From the NCBI GenBank assembly GCA_965262505.1, contig CBDHFM010000013.1, positions 1 through 36,204 on the forward strand: a DNA stretch of 36,204 bases, in the 5' to 3' direction. The notes under the pieces were generated by a model. That model ran no database searches. It worked only from the letters and a program-made list of their open reading frames with translations, and was not told the DNA's origin. The stretch comes from JACPPO01 sp965262505. Its GTDB lineage: Bacteria; Acidobacteriota; Vicinamibacteria; Vicinamibacterales; UBA2999. Positions 9,056-15,869 of the stretch are shown piece after piece (the first letter of the stretch is position 1; every line of letters starts with the position of its first letter). The position numbers were made by a program, and so were the translations under genes.

Positions 9056-9526
9056 CTAGTCCTCGATAAACTCCTGCACCTCGACGTCGAGCCCAGCCCG
9101 CAGCGCCGACAGAATCTGGCGGTAATTGTTCTTGTCGAGTTGTGTGTAGACGAACCCCTGCGGCATCGCCTCGACACCTTTGAACTCCAGCGTGAGCCAG
9201 TGCTTCTTGCCTCGGGAGAACAGCAGGAATGGATTGACAAGCAAGCCGGCCCCGTACCGGCGATGTTGCGACAGTTCGTAGATCACCCCTGTGACGGCGT
9301 CGTATGGAATCTCTGCATACAGCTCCCGCTCGGCGCCGTCGTCTTCATGGGATAACACGATCGTTCGCGCCACGGGGTCGAGCACCAGGCGCGCGTCGCG
9401 CTTTTTCTCGTCCTCGCCAGTCACTTCAAAGAAATCCACCTTGCGCCACGTCAGCGGCGCCTGGGCGAGGACGGTTGTTGCGGTAAAGACGCATAGTAAT
9501 GCCGCCGCGGTCAGTTGTCTTGTCAT
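9056..9526 (-). CDS. Small secreted protein of unknown function
   Basis: 156 residues. The start is fixed by a signal peptide (MTRQLTAAALLCVFTATTVLA, cut before QAPLTW) and by a GAGAGAGG ribosome site a few bases upstream; an in-frame start 66 bp earlier adds a non-signal stretch. The mature part is soluble-looking: FFEVTGEDEKKRDARLVLDP is followed by a strand-rich VARTIVLSHEDDGAERELYAE and then YDAVTGVIYELSQHRRYG, reading like a small beta domain. I do not recognise a named family. It stands alone, convergent with the mobilization gene, and looks like chromosomal-type cargo in the backbone. The likely place of action is the periplasm or cell surface. Confidence 0.75.
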   Translation of the reverse strand: MTRQLTAAALLCVFTATTVLAQAPLTWRKVDFFEVTGEDEKKRDARLVLDPVARTIVLSHEDDGAERELYAEIPYDAVTGVIYELSQHRRYGAGLLVNPFLLFSRGKKHWLTLEFKGVEAMPQGFVYTQLDKNNYRQILSALRAGLDVEVQEFIED

Positions 9527-9894
9527 TGGGCCTCTCTCGATCTTCGATTGAGCGACATGATCGCTTCCGGGAATGAACCGATCACGTGCCATCTGGACTG
9601 GTGGAGCGCAAGCGATCCGGCGGACAGTGGCCGGTCGGCGCGCATCCTCGGTGGTGAGGGTGATGACTCGGACGCAGGCGGACTCAGTTCTTCACTGACA
9701 CGTCCACTATACGCCCGACCACGAGCGGCCAGCCGAAATTCGACGCGCAGGAACGCGCGGCACAGGTGCTGCGCGCTGGCCCTCCAGGTGACTCCTTGGG
9801 GCGTATTTCGTGGTGTCGGTGGTTATAGGAGCAACCGACTTTGGCGAGAATACTTAGGGAATACTGGCTTACTTGGTTCGTTCTAACCACCTCT
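9527..9894. other. Gene-free stretch between the secreted protein gene and the origin
   Basis: No convincing reading frame on either strand. Two GAATACT words (9850 and 9861) lie near the origin side. It probably holds the promoter of the leftward secreted-protein gene and the outer part of oriV. Confidence 0.4.
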
Positions 9895-10012
9895 CCCCTT
9901 AATTACACGTAGAGTCGGCCGTTTTTTGTCTTGCTTATCCCCCAAAGGATTAACAGGCCACCGGCCTGTACGTACTTGGAGGTACTACTTGCTCTTAACT
10001 ACTTGTACGTAC

Positions 10013-10085
10013 TCGGGGTGTTTGTCCGGTCGTTTTGGCATCTAATCGGGGTGTTTGTCCGGTTTAGTATCGGGGTGTTTGTCCG
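10013..10085 (+). repeat. Three direct-repeat iterons
   Basis: TCGGGGTGTTTGTCCGGT occurs at 10013-10030 and 10046-10063, and its first 16 bases at 10070-10085. The start-to-start spacings are 33 and 24 bp. These are the likely binding sites of RepA (10675-11661), and would also serve copy-number control by handcuffing. Confidence 0.82.
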
Positions 10086-10113
10086 TGCAAAACTTCCAGG
10101 AATCACAGGATTT

Positions 10114-10122
10114 TGTGGAAAA
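10114..10122 (-). promoter_or_regulatory. DnaA box
   Basis: Read on the minus strand the bases are TTTTCCACA, which fits the DnaA consensus TTWTNCACA, 28 bp past the last iteron. Confidence 0.55.
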
Positions 10123-10269
10123 CTCAGCTCGAGGGCGCTGAGCGGCCCCATGGCGCGCGGTCCTGGGGGGGGATGGCCCGAGGGGGTGCCACGGCCGCGT
10201 GTGTGGCCTCCTGGGGGCATCCTCAAGCCCGGATAGCCGTCGCATCCCGGCACGTCAAGGCACCGCGTG

Positions 10270-10563
10270 CTATGAGAAGAATGCGATTTTGATCAGTAGA
10301 GTAAGCACGATCGGTCCGTAGCCGAATTTCAACAGCTTTAGGTCACTCTTGACGGCTGCGATCTCCCGTTGCAGGTCGTTCTTACCGTCCGCGATCTCCC
10401 GTTGCAGGGCTTTGGCCGCGCCCTTGTTGGCCTCGATGGCTTTGGCCGCGCCCTTGGCCTCGATGGCACCAACGCCAGCGCCGATAAGTTTTTTGGCGAA
10501 CGCGACGCCTTGTTTTTTTCCGATGATCCTGGCGGCCGCGACGATGAATGAGGGAATTCCCAT
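10270..10563 (-). CDS. Small membrane-anchored coiled-coil protein
   Basis: 97 residues. An N-terminal hydrophobic/basic helix (MGIPSFIVAAARIIGKKQG) is followed by Ala/Lys repeats (KGAAKAIEANKGAAKALQREI), a charged coiled coil with two LQREIA units, and a C-terminal membrane segment (YGPIVLTLLIKIAFFS). The coiled coil plus C-terminal hydrophobic tail resembles DUF1640/CCDC90-type small proteins. The 28-codon frame just upstream (10584-10670) looks like the N-terminus of such a protein, so this may be the second half of a split gene. It is last in the leftward brnT-brnA-repA unit. Function unknown. Confidence 0.55.
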   Translation of the reverse strand: MGIPSFIVAAARIIGKKQGVAFAKKLIGAGVGAIEAKGAAKAIEANKGAAKALQREIADGKNDLQREIAAVKSDLKLLKFGYGPIVLTLLIKIAFFS

Positions 10564-10583
10564 GAGCCCACGCTACCTCTGCC

Positions 10584-10670
10584 TCAGAGGGTGTCCACGA
10601 TGGCCACGGCCTGGCGCTTGTCCATGCCCGCCGCCTGCAACCGTTTGACCGCTGCGTGTGTGTCGAGCAT
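10584..10670 (-). CDS. Short frame resembling a DUF1640 N-terminus
   Basis: 28 codons starting 4 bp after the repA stop: MLDTHAAVKRLQAAGMDKR, then a tail of QAVAIVDTL. The pattern FDTxxxxKxLxxAGxxxxQAxAIVDxL is typical of the first 30 residues of DUF1640 coiled-coil proteins. It stops, and the next frame starts 20 bp later. It is either a remnant of a broken DUF1640 gene or a tiny coupled peptide. Both passes read the same stop. Confidence 0.4.
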   Translation of the reverse strand: MLDTHAAVKRLQAAGMDKRQAVAIVDTL

Positions 10671-10674
10671 GAGG

Positions 10675-11661
10675 CTATTCCACGAGGCGCAGCTGCGACG
10701 GCGCGACGGCTGGCGGCGAGGGTGAGAGCACCAGCGCCCCCTTAACCGTCTGGTAGTGCAGGTCCGGCCACGCTCGCTTGATCTTCTGCAGTTCGCGCAG
10801 ACAGTCCTTGCGGAAGTCATCAACAGTGCGCCCATTGTCCGCCTTCTCCGGGTTCACGCCGAACTGCCGGTAGAGCAGCGGCCACGTGAGCCGCAATGGG
10901 CGCTTGAGCACGAACGTGCGATAGGTGAGCCAGAGGTACAGGTCGAGGCCGAGCGGCGACCGCTTCACTGCTTTGAGGATGTGCAGGTCGAGCGGGATCG
11001 GGTTGGTGATGACTTCGTGAAAGAACTTCTCGCCAAGCTCGATCTTGCTCTCCCATAACGCGGGCTGGTCGGGGTGTTTGGCATCCCACCAGAACTCACC
11101 GCTATCCGCGATAGCTGAGTTCACGAACCGCGATCCGTGCGCGTCCTCGTAAACCAATTCCACATGGGAACGAAAGAGCCGCTGCATCTGGTTCCGAAGC
11201 CGCCGCCGCACTGCGCCGCCATCGTCGTAGACACCCACACTCCGCATGAAGTCGGCCAGCGAACGCCCAAGGATGAGCTCGCGGTGTTGCGTCCGTACCG
11301 CTTCGGTGCAGACCCACGCCAGGAGCAGACGCGGCAGGTTGCCGTAGGGCAGCTTGTTGTTAACCCCGGCGGTAATGGCGAGCGTGTACGGCCCGTTGCG
11401 TCGGATGTATCGAAGCTGCGAGCTGGGATTACGGCGCGGCAGACTGCACAGCGCGAGCAGCCGCGCCATAAAGCCAAGATCGGCGTCGGCTTCGCTCGCC
11501 TCAACGAGTTGGTCGATCTGGTCGAGACAGGTGAAGTGGTGCAGCGCCTGGGGCGCGGCTGGCGTCAGGGCGCGACCGTTGGGCAGCTCGACCGCCCCGG
11601 CGATATCGTCGAGGGGAACGAATCCGCCGCGCTTGTCGCCGCTATTATTTTTTGTGCTCAT
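10675..11661 (-). CDS. repA: Plasmid replication initiator, RepA_C family
   Basis: 328 residues, taken from ATG 11661 (MSTKNNSGDKRGGFVPLDD); an in-frame start 42 bp upstream would overlap brnA. It binds the oriV iterons and starts replication. Family marks are GFMARLLALCSLPR, GPYTLAITAGVNNKLPYG, LPRLLLAWVCTEAV, LRNQMQRLFRSHVELVYED, LWESKIELGEKFFHEV and RSPLGLDLYLWLTYR, the pattern of 'plasmid encoded RepA' proteins (RepA_C, PF04796) with tandem winged-helix-like domains. It is complete, unlike the relative at 160-835. It starts only 14 bp after the brnA stop, with no clear ribosome site, and a small GACAC-GATGT-GTGTC hairpin abuts its start, so translation may be coupled to brnA or hairpin-controlled. 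Confidence 0.88.
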   Translation of the reverse strand: MSTKNNSGDKRGGFVPLDDIAGAVELPNGRALTPAAPQALHHFTCLDQIDQLVEASEADADLGFMARLLALCSLPRRNPSSQLRYIRRNGPYTLAITAGVNNKLPYGNLPRLLLAWVCTEAVRTQHRELILGRSLADFMRSVGVYDDGGAVRRRLRNQMQRLFRSHVELVYEDAHGSRFVNSAIADSGEFWWDAKHPDQPALWESKIELGEKFFHEVITNPIPLDLHILKAVKRSPLGLDLYLWLTYRTFVLKRPLRLTWPLLYRQFGVNPEKADNGRTVDDFRKDCLRELQKIKRAWPDLHYQTVKGALVLSPSPPAVAPSQLRLVE

Positions 11662-11675
11662 CGACACACATCGTG

Positions 11676-11933
11676 TCACGCGGCGTCGTGTTTCCCAATC
11701 CATTCGCGAAGCGCGGCGTCGATACGCGTCTGCCAGCCTCGCCCACCAGCTCTAAAGTGATCGATCACGTCCCGCGAGAGACGGATGGTGGTGGACACTT
11801 TCGGGTTGGTGACCGGGGGGCGGCCGCGGCGAACAGTCGCCTGGGCGAACTTCTCCGGCCAGCCATCCACGGAAAGATCCGGCGCGGTGTCCGGGTCAAA
11901 ATCTTGGACTGTAGAGCGTTCGTTCCCGTTCAT
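11676..11933 (-). CDS. brnA: BrnA-type antitoxin
   Basis: 85 residues. The C-terminal half (KVSTTIRLSRDVIDHFRAGG, then RGWQTRIDAALREWIGKH) is the ribbon-helix-helix of BrnA antitoxins, which dimerise, bind their own operator and neutralise BrnT. The acidic N-terminal part (QDFDPDTAPDLSVDGWPEKF) is the expected toxin-binding arm. The gene overlaps the brnT end by 38 bp, the usual toxin-first order, and is followed after 14 bp by repA. This places the antitoxin and the replication initiator in one transcription unit. It likely represses that unit through the palindrome at 12168-12187. Confidence 0.88.
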   Translation of the reverse strand: MNGNERSTVQDFDPDTAPDLSVDGWPEKFAQATVRRGRPPVTNPKVSTTIRLSRDVIDHFRAGGRGWQTRIDAALREWIGKHDAA

Positions 11934-12165
11934 TGGCTTGCCTCATGCTGATGATCCGATGCCTGCCGGCACGCGGCGTCCAGACGAGGACGACCATCGC
12001 GCCATCGAGGAATCCGATGGTGATGAAGCGATCCTCGCCATAGTCCAGCCGGTCGTCCTCGACGGTCAGCGTAGCGCCCGCCAGCACTTCCTCGGCCCGC
12101 GCCATGTCCAGTCCTCTGGCCGCGAGAGTGGTCGTGCGTTTTGCTGTGTCGAACTCGATCGGCAC
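11896..12165 (-). CDS. brnT: BrnT-type ribonuclease toxin
   Basis: 89 residues with a GTG start. The pattern EFDTAKRTTTLAARGLDMA, then RLDYGEDRFITIGFLDG, VVLVWTPRAGRHRIISMRQA and NERE is the BrnT family signature. These toxins have a RelE-like fold and cleave RNA to stop growth when the antitoxin is lost. The conserved Arg and Glu in RRIISMRxANERE-type tails are present. It is the first gene of the leftward unit brnT-brnA-repA. Role on the plasmid: post-segregational killing of plasmid-free cells. Confidence 0.88.
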   Translation of the reverse strand: MPIEFDTAKRTTTLAARGLDMARAEEVLAGATLTVEDDRLDYGEDRFITIGFLDGAMVVLVWTPRAGRHRIISMRQANERERTLYSPRF

Positions 12166-12167
12166 TC

Positions 12168-12210
12168 TTTAATGTTACAACATTAAACCTTAATCCCAAC
12201 GGGAACTCAA
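12168..12210 (-). promoter_or_regulatory. Promoter and operator of the brnT-brnA-repA unit
   Basis: Leftward sigma70-type promoter: -35 TTGAGT (12205-12210), 17-bp spacer, -10 TTTAAT (12182-12187). A perfect 20-bp palindrome, TTTAATGTT-AC-AACATTAAA (12168-12187), covers the -10 box and ends two bases before the GTG. A ribbon-helix-helix antitoxin binding here would shut off the unit, as known for BrnA. Confidence 0.75.
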
Positions 12211-12255
12211 CCCCGAGTTCGATGTTCAGCTCGCCGCCGCGCCGTAGCGGAGCCC

Positions 12256-12297
12256 TTGCTCATGCGCGGGCGATATCCTATTATGTGTGTACACACA
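12256..12297 (+). promoter_or_regulatory. parA promoter with palindromic operator
   Basis: -35 TTGCTC (12256-12261), 17-bp spacer, -10 TATTAT (12279-12284). A perfect 14-bp palindrome, TGTGTGTACACACA (12284-12297), overlaps the last base of the -10 and the start region. It suits autorepression by the ribbon-helix-helix partner at 12960 and could also serve as the partition site. Confidence 0.7.
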
Positions 12298-12343
12298 AAA
12301 CCATATTTACACCTTCCCACAAATGAGCTAATGTGCGCGCCAG

Positions 12344-13000
12344 ATGATTATCGCGTTCCTGAATCAAAAAGGCGGCGTCGGCAAAACCACCCTCGCCATC
12401 AATATGGCGGCAGACCTCGCCAACCTGGGCCACAAGGTCCTGCTCATCGATGCTGACAAGCAAGGCTCATCGAGCACCTGGGCGAGTCTCCGCGAGGATG
12501 CGCCCTTTCAGGTCGTGAGCCTGGCACGTGAGAACATGGCGCGCGACACCTTAAAGCTCGCCGCCGATTTCGAGTTCACCGTGATCGATGGCCCACCACA
12601 CGCCGAAGAAATAGCCCGTTCCTGCATCATCGCCGCCGATTTCGTGGCGTTACCGATCGAGCCCTCGGGTCTATCGACCTGGGCGGCAGACTTAACCGTC
12701 AAACAGGTCCAGGAAGCTCAGGAGTACAAAGAAACACTCAAATGTGGGTTTGTGGTGTCCCGCAAAATTCGGAATACGGTGATTGGCCGGCAAATTCGCG
12801 AGTTGGCCGCCGGAGGCGGTATCCCGATCCTCACGGCCGAGGTCGAGAATCGCGTGCCCTTCGCCGAAAGTCTGACGATGGGTCAGAGCATTTTCGAGTG
12901 GGCGCCAGAGAGCCCGGCCGCTCATGAAATTCAATCCCTAACCAAAGAAATCCTCAGTCATGGCACAGAAGAATTTCGCAACCGCATCCAAACTGGCTAA
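12344..13000 (+). CDS. parA: ParA/ParF-type partition ATPase
   Basis: 218 residues. The deviant Walker A box KGGVGKTT (residues 9-16, signature Lys9) and the Walker A' stretch LLIDADKQGS (33-42) identify a ParA/MinD ATPase, and VIDGPPH carries the Walker B-like aspartate. There is no N-terminal DNA-binding extension, so it is the small ParF kind (type Ib), which forms ATP-dependent assemblies on the nucleoid to move plasmid copies apart. It overlaps the next gene by 41 bp, implying translational coupling. The upstream operator suggests that the partner, not ParA itself, regulates it, as in ParF/ParG systems. Confidence 0.92.
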   Translation: MIIAFLNQKGGVGKTTLAINMAADLANLGHKVLLIDADKQGSSSTWASLREDAPFQVVSLARENMARDTLKLAADFEFTVIDGPPHAEEIARSCIIAADFVALPIEPSGLSTWAADLTVKQVQEAQEYKETLKCGFVVSRKIRNTVIGRQIRELAAGGGIPILTAEVENRVPFAESLTMGQSIFEWAPESPAAHEIQSLTKEILSHGTEEFRNRIQTG

Positions 13001-13265
13001 ACAGCCCACGGACGATCAGATCGCCGCGTTCGAGCGCGGCGGAACCGGTCACGATAAACACAGTCAGCGAGCGAGCAAGCCGACTGCCGCGAAGGTGAAG
13101 ACTGAGCCCACTAAGCGTCTGAGCCTGGACTTACCGCAAAGCCTGCACACGCGTTTTAAGACCGCCTGCAGCGCCACCAGGCGCAAGATGATTAACGAGC
13201 TGCAGACCTTCATTGCGACACGTACCGAAGAGCTTGAGGAAGAGGCTGGTATTACCCACAAATAA
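12960..13265 (+). CDS. ParG-like ribbon-helix-helix partition protein
   Basis: 101 residues. A flexible, basic N-terminal half (about 1-50, rich in Lys, Gln and Thr) precedes a ribbon-helix-helix: the strand KRLSLDLP, then helices LHTRFKTACSATRRKMINEL and QTFIATRTEELEEE. A mobile N-tail plus RHH next to a small ParA is the ParG layout: the tail stimulates the ATPase, and the RHH binds the centromere and represses the operon. Overlap with parA supports this. Sequence identity to ParG itself cannot be judged by eye. Confidence 0.78.
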   Translation: MAQKNFATASKLAKQPTDDQIAAFERGGTGHDKHSQRASKPTAAKVKTEPTKRLSLDLPQSLHTRFKTACSATRRKMINELQTFIATRTEELEEEAGITHK

Positions 13266-13381
13266 ACAAACCCACATTAAGTGCACCGAGGGCGGCTCGT
13301 TCGCTCGACGTCTGCAAGACATAGAATCAGACACGGGATACGACACACGGCGGCGCGTACCGGACGGCGTCCTTGCCGGTG

Positions 13382-13405
13382 TGTCGCAAACGGCCGTTTA
13401 CGACA
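13382..13405 (+). other. Resolvase-type recombination site B
   Basis: Left half TGTCGCAAACGG, right half CCGTTTACGACA: 11 of 12 positions are palindromic, the best of the four sites. About 30 bp to its left (CCGGACGGCGTCCTTGCC) also match the left flank of site C (CCGGACGGCGCCCTCGCC), so the conserved unit is longer than the core. No resolvase codons follow here. It separates the backbone (parG end) from the amidohydrolase cargo module. Confidence 0.62.
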
Positions 13406-13464
13406 CATAGGGTCGCGCAGCTTCACCGCAGGATTCCAAGCCGCAGATCTGGTAACGACCGGGT

Positions 13465-14604
13465 TCAATTTGCGCACACGCGCGGCGCTTCATACTCGAG
13501 CGCGAGCAACCGAAAGTAGTTCTCACCGAGGGCGATGTTTCGGAAGGCGGCGTCGCTCAGATACCGATTGATGCGGCTCGTGACCTCCAACTCCGTGCGG
13601 TAGACATCGACATCCTTATCCCGCGACGCAAGGAAATCCGTGCCCGGCAGCATCCGGTCGGAGTAGGCGTTCAGAAACGGCACATACACCGCCCGGTCTT
13701 CCGGGGTCGTGAAGTAGGCGTCGTTCAGTACGCGCCAGGAGAGGTCCAGCATCAGGTTCGGATGGCGATCCAGCAGCGACATCATCAGCGCCACGTGCTG
13801 AGCGGCGGCCATGGCGGTGAGTTCGCGCGACAGGCCCATGTGGACCCAGACAATCACGTTCTCTGGATACAAACGCAGCACCTCCTCCATCAACGGCAGA
13901 TAGCGGGTCGGGGCGGCGTCGTTTCCGAGGTCCGCATGGAGGGCGAGTGGTATACCGCGTGCCCGCAACCGCTCCATGAAGGGGGCCCAGTCGCTGATGG
14001 TGGCTGACGGGACCTGGTCGTGCCCATTGGCGAACAGCGCCTGCTTCACGAGGTTGACCTCGCCCATCCACGTGAAGGCGCCGGGGTATTCGTGCTCCAG
14101 GAGATGCATTCCAGAGAGGACCGATGCCGGCTGCGATAGATCTGGGAACGTCATCGCGAGCGTCAGGTGGGTGCCGGCCTGGGTCTGCGTCACGTAGTCT
14201 GCGGCATTGACGAAGTCGTTCTTCAGCGTCGGCGTCACCAGCGTGCCTGGGCAGTCCAGGTAGTAGGTGCAGGAGGAGGTCACCGGGAGCATCTGGCCGA
14301 TACCAGCGATGTTGGCGAACAGGACGCCGGTTCCCTCGAAGTACTGCACGACCTCCTCGAACGGGATGGCGGGGCCACCGAACGGGCGGAAGTGCACGTG
14401 GGTGTCGACCACGGCAGTCTGGGGCTGCACGGTGCGGTCGTAGCACGGCGCGTCGCCGCCGCGGAACATCTCCAGCGTCAGCCCCCGGGATGCATCGCTG
14501 ATCGTTGTGTCCTGCGAGGTGCAGCCGACAGCGCCTGAGAGGCTCAGCGTCAGGAGCAGCGGAAGGGTGACGGTCTCAACACCGCGCATCAGGTTCGTGT
14601 CCAC
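13465..14604 (-). CDS. Amidohydrolase-family lipoprotein
   Basis: 379 residues. The N-terminus (LPLLLTLSLSGAVGC) is a lipoprotein signal with a candidate lipid-bearing Cys28, so the enzyme is probably anchored in the cell envelope. The rest is a TIM-barrel metal hydrolase of the Amidohydro_2 type: VDTHVHFRP gives His69 and His71, LALHADLGND His223, VWVHMGLS His255, and LPGTDFLAS Asp323, the usual metal and catalytic set. The substrate is unknown; the family includes decarboxylases, lactonases and related hydrolases. The start is GTG 14604 or ATG 14589, neither with a clear ribosome site. It is the only gene in the 1.3-kb module between sites B and C. Confidence 0.82.
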   Translation of the reverse strand: MDTNLMRGVETVTLPLLLTLSLSGAVGCTSQDTTISDASRGLTLEMFRGGDAPCYDRTVQPQTAVVDTHVHFRPFGGPAIPFEEVVQYFEGTGVLFANIAGIGQMLPVTSSCTYYLDCPGTLVTPTLKNDFVNAADYVTQTQAGTHLTLAMTFPDLSQPASVLSGMHLLEHEYPGAFTWMGEVNLVKQALFANGHDQVPSATISDWAPFMERLRARGIPLALHADLGNDAAPTRYLPLMEEVLRLYPENVIVWVHMGLSRELTAMAAAQHVALMMSLLDRHPNLMLDLSWRVLNDAYFTTPEDRAVYVPFLNAYSDRMLPGTDFLASRDKDVDVYRTELEVTSRINRYLSDAAFRNIALGENYFRLLALEYEAPRVCAN

Positions 14605-14690
14605 CCTGTATTATCCGCCATCGTGGCAGTCCGGCCCTGCTCGTCGCGCGCGGGTACGACGGCGCTGGCCGGACGGCGCCCTCGCCCGCC

Positions 14691-14714
14691 TGTCGCAAAC
14701 GACCGTTTACGACA
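14691..14714 (+). other. Resolvase-type recombination site C
   Basis: Left half TGTCGCAAACGA, right half CCGTTTACGACA, in the same orientation as the other sites. A stretch of about 30 bp upstream is shared with site B. A longer resolvase gene remnant (14716-14834) follows. It lies between the amidohydrolase module and the TonB-receptor module. Confidence 0.62.
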
Positions 14715-14715
14715 C

Positions 14716-14834
14716 ATATTGATCGGCTACACCCGCGTTTCGAAGGGGATGGCTCCCAGTCGCTGGACTTACAGCGCGACGCGCTGCGGGCCGATGGCGT
14801 CGACGCCGGCCACGTCTACCACGACGTCGACTGG
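14716..14834 (+). pseudogene. Serine resolvase N-terminal fragment (~40 codons)
   Basis: Starting where the other copies have ATG, this one has ATA, then LIGYTRVSKG. After a one-base deletion in AAGGGGATGG the other frame continues DGSQSLDLQRDALRADGVDA and GHVYHDV, a typical Tn3-family resolvase N-terminal domain up to the segment before the conserved ASGK-like stretch. Similarity ends near 14834. With no start codon, a frameshift and no C-terminal DNA-binding domain, it is dead. It shows that the sites on this plasmid belong to a resolvase gene whose start lies two bases from the site. Confidence 0.75.
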
Positions 14835-14879
14835 ATATCCCTGCGCTGGACAAGCTTTTGTTGACCTGTAGCGGCGTAG

Positions 14880-14990
14880 GTGCAGTATGCGTGGCGCATC
14901 ACGCTTCCTCATCCGGGCACGCGCGAGACGCTGGAAATCGAGACACCTGTCCCCGCAGATCTGAGTGCTCTGATACGTGGTGAGATCTAG
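14880..14990 (+). pseudogene. C-terminal scrap resembling an RluA-type pseudouridine synthase
   Basis: A 36-codon open piece ending in TAG reads VQYAWRITLPHPGTRETLEI, then ETPVPADLSALIRGEI. The order HPxTxExLExExPxPxDLxxL is like the end of RluA/RluC-family pseudouridine synthases. Upstream there is only an in-frame stop, so the rest is gone. It overlaps the end of the 3D-domain gene by 4 bp. It was probably carried in with the chromosomal segment that supplied this module. Confidence 0.35.
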
Positions 14991-15391
14991 TCCTCCATGA
15001 CTTCGACAAGCAATCTTCGCTTGCCGAATGCGAGAGCGGTCTTCTTCGTGGACATCCAGATATCAAACCGATCGTCGTACTTCCGGTGCAGGCGGTCATA
15101 GCAGAGGTAGGCCCTGTCCCCGATTCTGACCTTCGTCCCGAACGGAAGAGCGCGCGGACAGGCGACAAGGCCGTCGAACACACGCCGGCCGCTCGCCGTG
15201 ATCATCGGGTCACCCCACGTTTCGTCGGGCGATGACGAATAGGCGGTCACCGTGGCGTGCAACACTGGCGGCTCGGGCTCGAGATAGATGTCCTGGCCCG
15301 GAACGGGAACATCCACGACCTCGAAGGATACCGACGACAAGAACACCGCGACGAGGGTGAGGTGAAGCAAGTTGATGGCGCGAAGAATCAC
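14987..15391 (-). CDS. Secreted 3D-domain protein
   Basis: 134 residues with a GTG start and an AGGAG sequence about 11 bp upstream. An N-terminal membrane/signal segment (LLHLTLVAVFLSSVSFEV) is followed from ~45 by the 3D (Asp-Asp-Asp) fold seen in MltA, YabE and YorM: HATVTAYSSSPDETWGDPMI, TASGRRV, GLVACPRALPFGTKVRIGDR, CYDRLHRKYDDRFDIWM and ALAFGKRRLLVEVME. The domain's three acidic residues are represented by Asp99, Asp106/107 and Asp110. Members are double-psi barrel proteins linked to peptidoglycan cleavage. The protein is just the domain plus a leader, so it probably acts in the periplasm. It is convergent with a gene scrap and divergent from the receptor region. Confidence 0.75.
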   Translation of the reverse strand: MILRAINLLHLTLVAVFLSSVSFEVVDVPVPGQDIYLEPEPPVLHATVTAYSSSPDETWGDPMITASGRRVFDGLVACPRALPFGTKVRIGDRAYLCYDRLHRKYDDRFDIWMSTKKTALAFGKRRLLVEVMED

Positions 15392-15539
15392 GAAGGACGT
15401 TGCTCCTGTGACCCGGGATTTCCATTTTGGCCGTCCCGGTCGGCACCGTTATACACCACGCGACCTTCCGCGCTCCAGACACCGTCTGCGGGGTTCACCG
15501 CGCGGTCGAACTGACCGGAAGCGGCCGGGTGCTGGGACC

Positions 15540-15845
15540 TTTCTCAGACACCTCTCCCTGCCTGTGCTCCCCGGGCTGGTCGTCGCGCAAGACGTCTACT
15601 TGCGCGCCGGGCTCGACCTGAGCCGTCCGGCCGACACGCACTTCACCGACGCGGATTGTGCGAGCCTGGTCCCGGCCGCGCTGTACGGCTGCGGCGCGGG
15701 CGACGACGGCGTGCCGCTCCGGTCGGTAGGAGACGTCGGCACGGTCGCGGGCGTTGAGCTTGGGCTCGGGTACGCCGTGGCGCCCGGCGCGAGCCTGCTA
15801 TCCTGGATGCCTGTCACGCATCCGTACACCGTCCGCCGTGTATGA
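15540..15845 (+). pseudogene. N-terminal fragment of an outer-membrane beta-barrel protein
   Basis: The reading LSLPVLPGLVVAQDVYLRAG, with a signal-peptide-like cut before QDV, then LDLSRPADTHFTDADCASL and GVELGLGYAVAPGAS looks like the start of a small outer-membrane barrel protein. It lacks a convincing start codon. After GAS the reading changes character (LLSWMPVTHPYTVRRV) and stops just before the TonB receptor gene, so the barrel is missing. It is a relic cut by the same event that placed the receptor here. Confidence 0.45.
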
Positions 15846-15869
15846 CCGAATCGCAGTGGAGGTCAGTCG

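Larger units (their letters stand above)
9895..10125. other. oriV: Vegetative origin of replication (oriV)
   Basis: The stretch combines a lower-GC segment (around CCTTAATTACACG and GCCGTTTTTTGTC), a small palindrome ACAGGCC-ACC-GGCCTGT (9953-9969), two copies of GTACGTACT, three iterons (10013-10085) and a DnaA box (10114-10122). This is the standard build of an iteron-controlled plasmid origin. The initiator gene lies about 550 bp away with its 3' end facing the origin. Confidence 0.8.
1..14651. repeat. First pass of a circular ~21.55-kb unit, repeated at 21555-36204
   Basis: Every gene in this interval recurs downstream, shifted by 21,554 bp at the start, 21,553 after base ~1783, 21,551 after base ~3006 and 21,553 again after base ~5313. 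The repeat begins at the first base and ends at the last base of the window, as expected for a circular molecule assembled past its own start. The interval 14652-21554 is seen only once. A true tandem duplication in a chromosome is possible, but the plasmid rep, mob and par genes and the coincidence with the window ends argue against it. Confidence 0.9.

Noticed and set aside
9931..10253. Open frames across the iteron region, with GVFVRxxxxxGVFVR-type repeats
   Set aside because: The peptide repeat is only the translation of the iterons.
13616..14446. 276-codon frame overlapping the amidohydrolase gene
   Set aside because: Arg/Pro/His-rich alternative frame of a well-supported enzyme gene, with no motifs.
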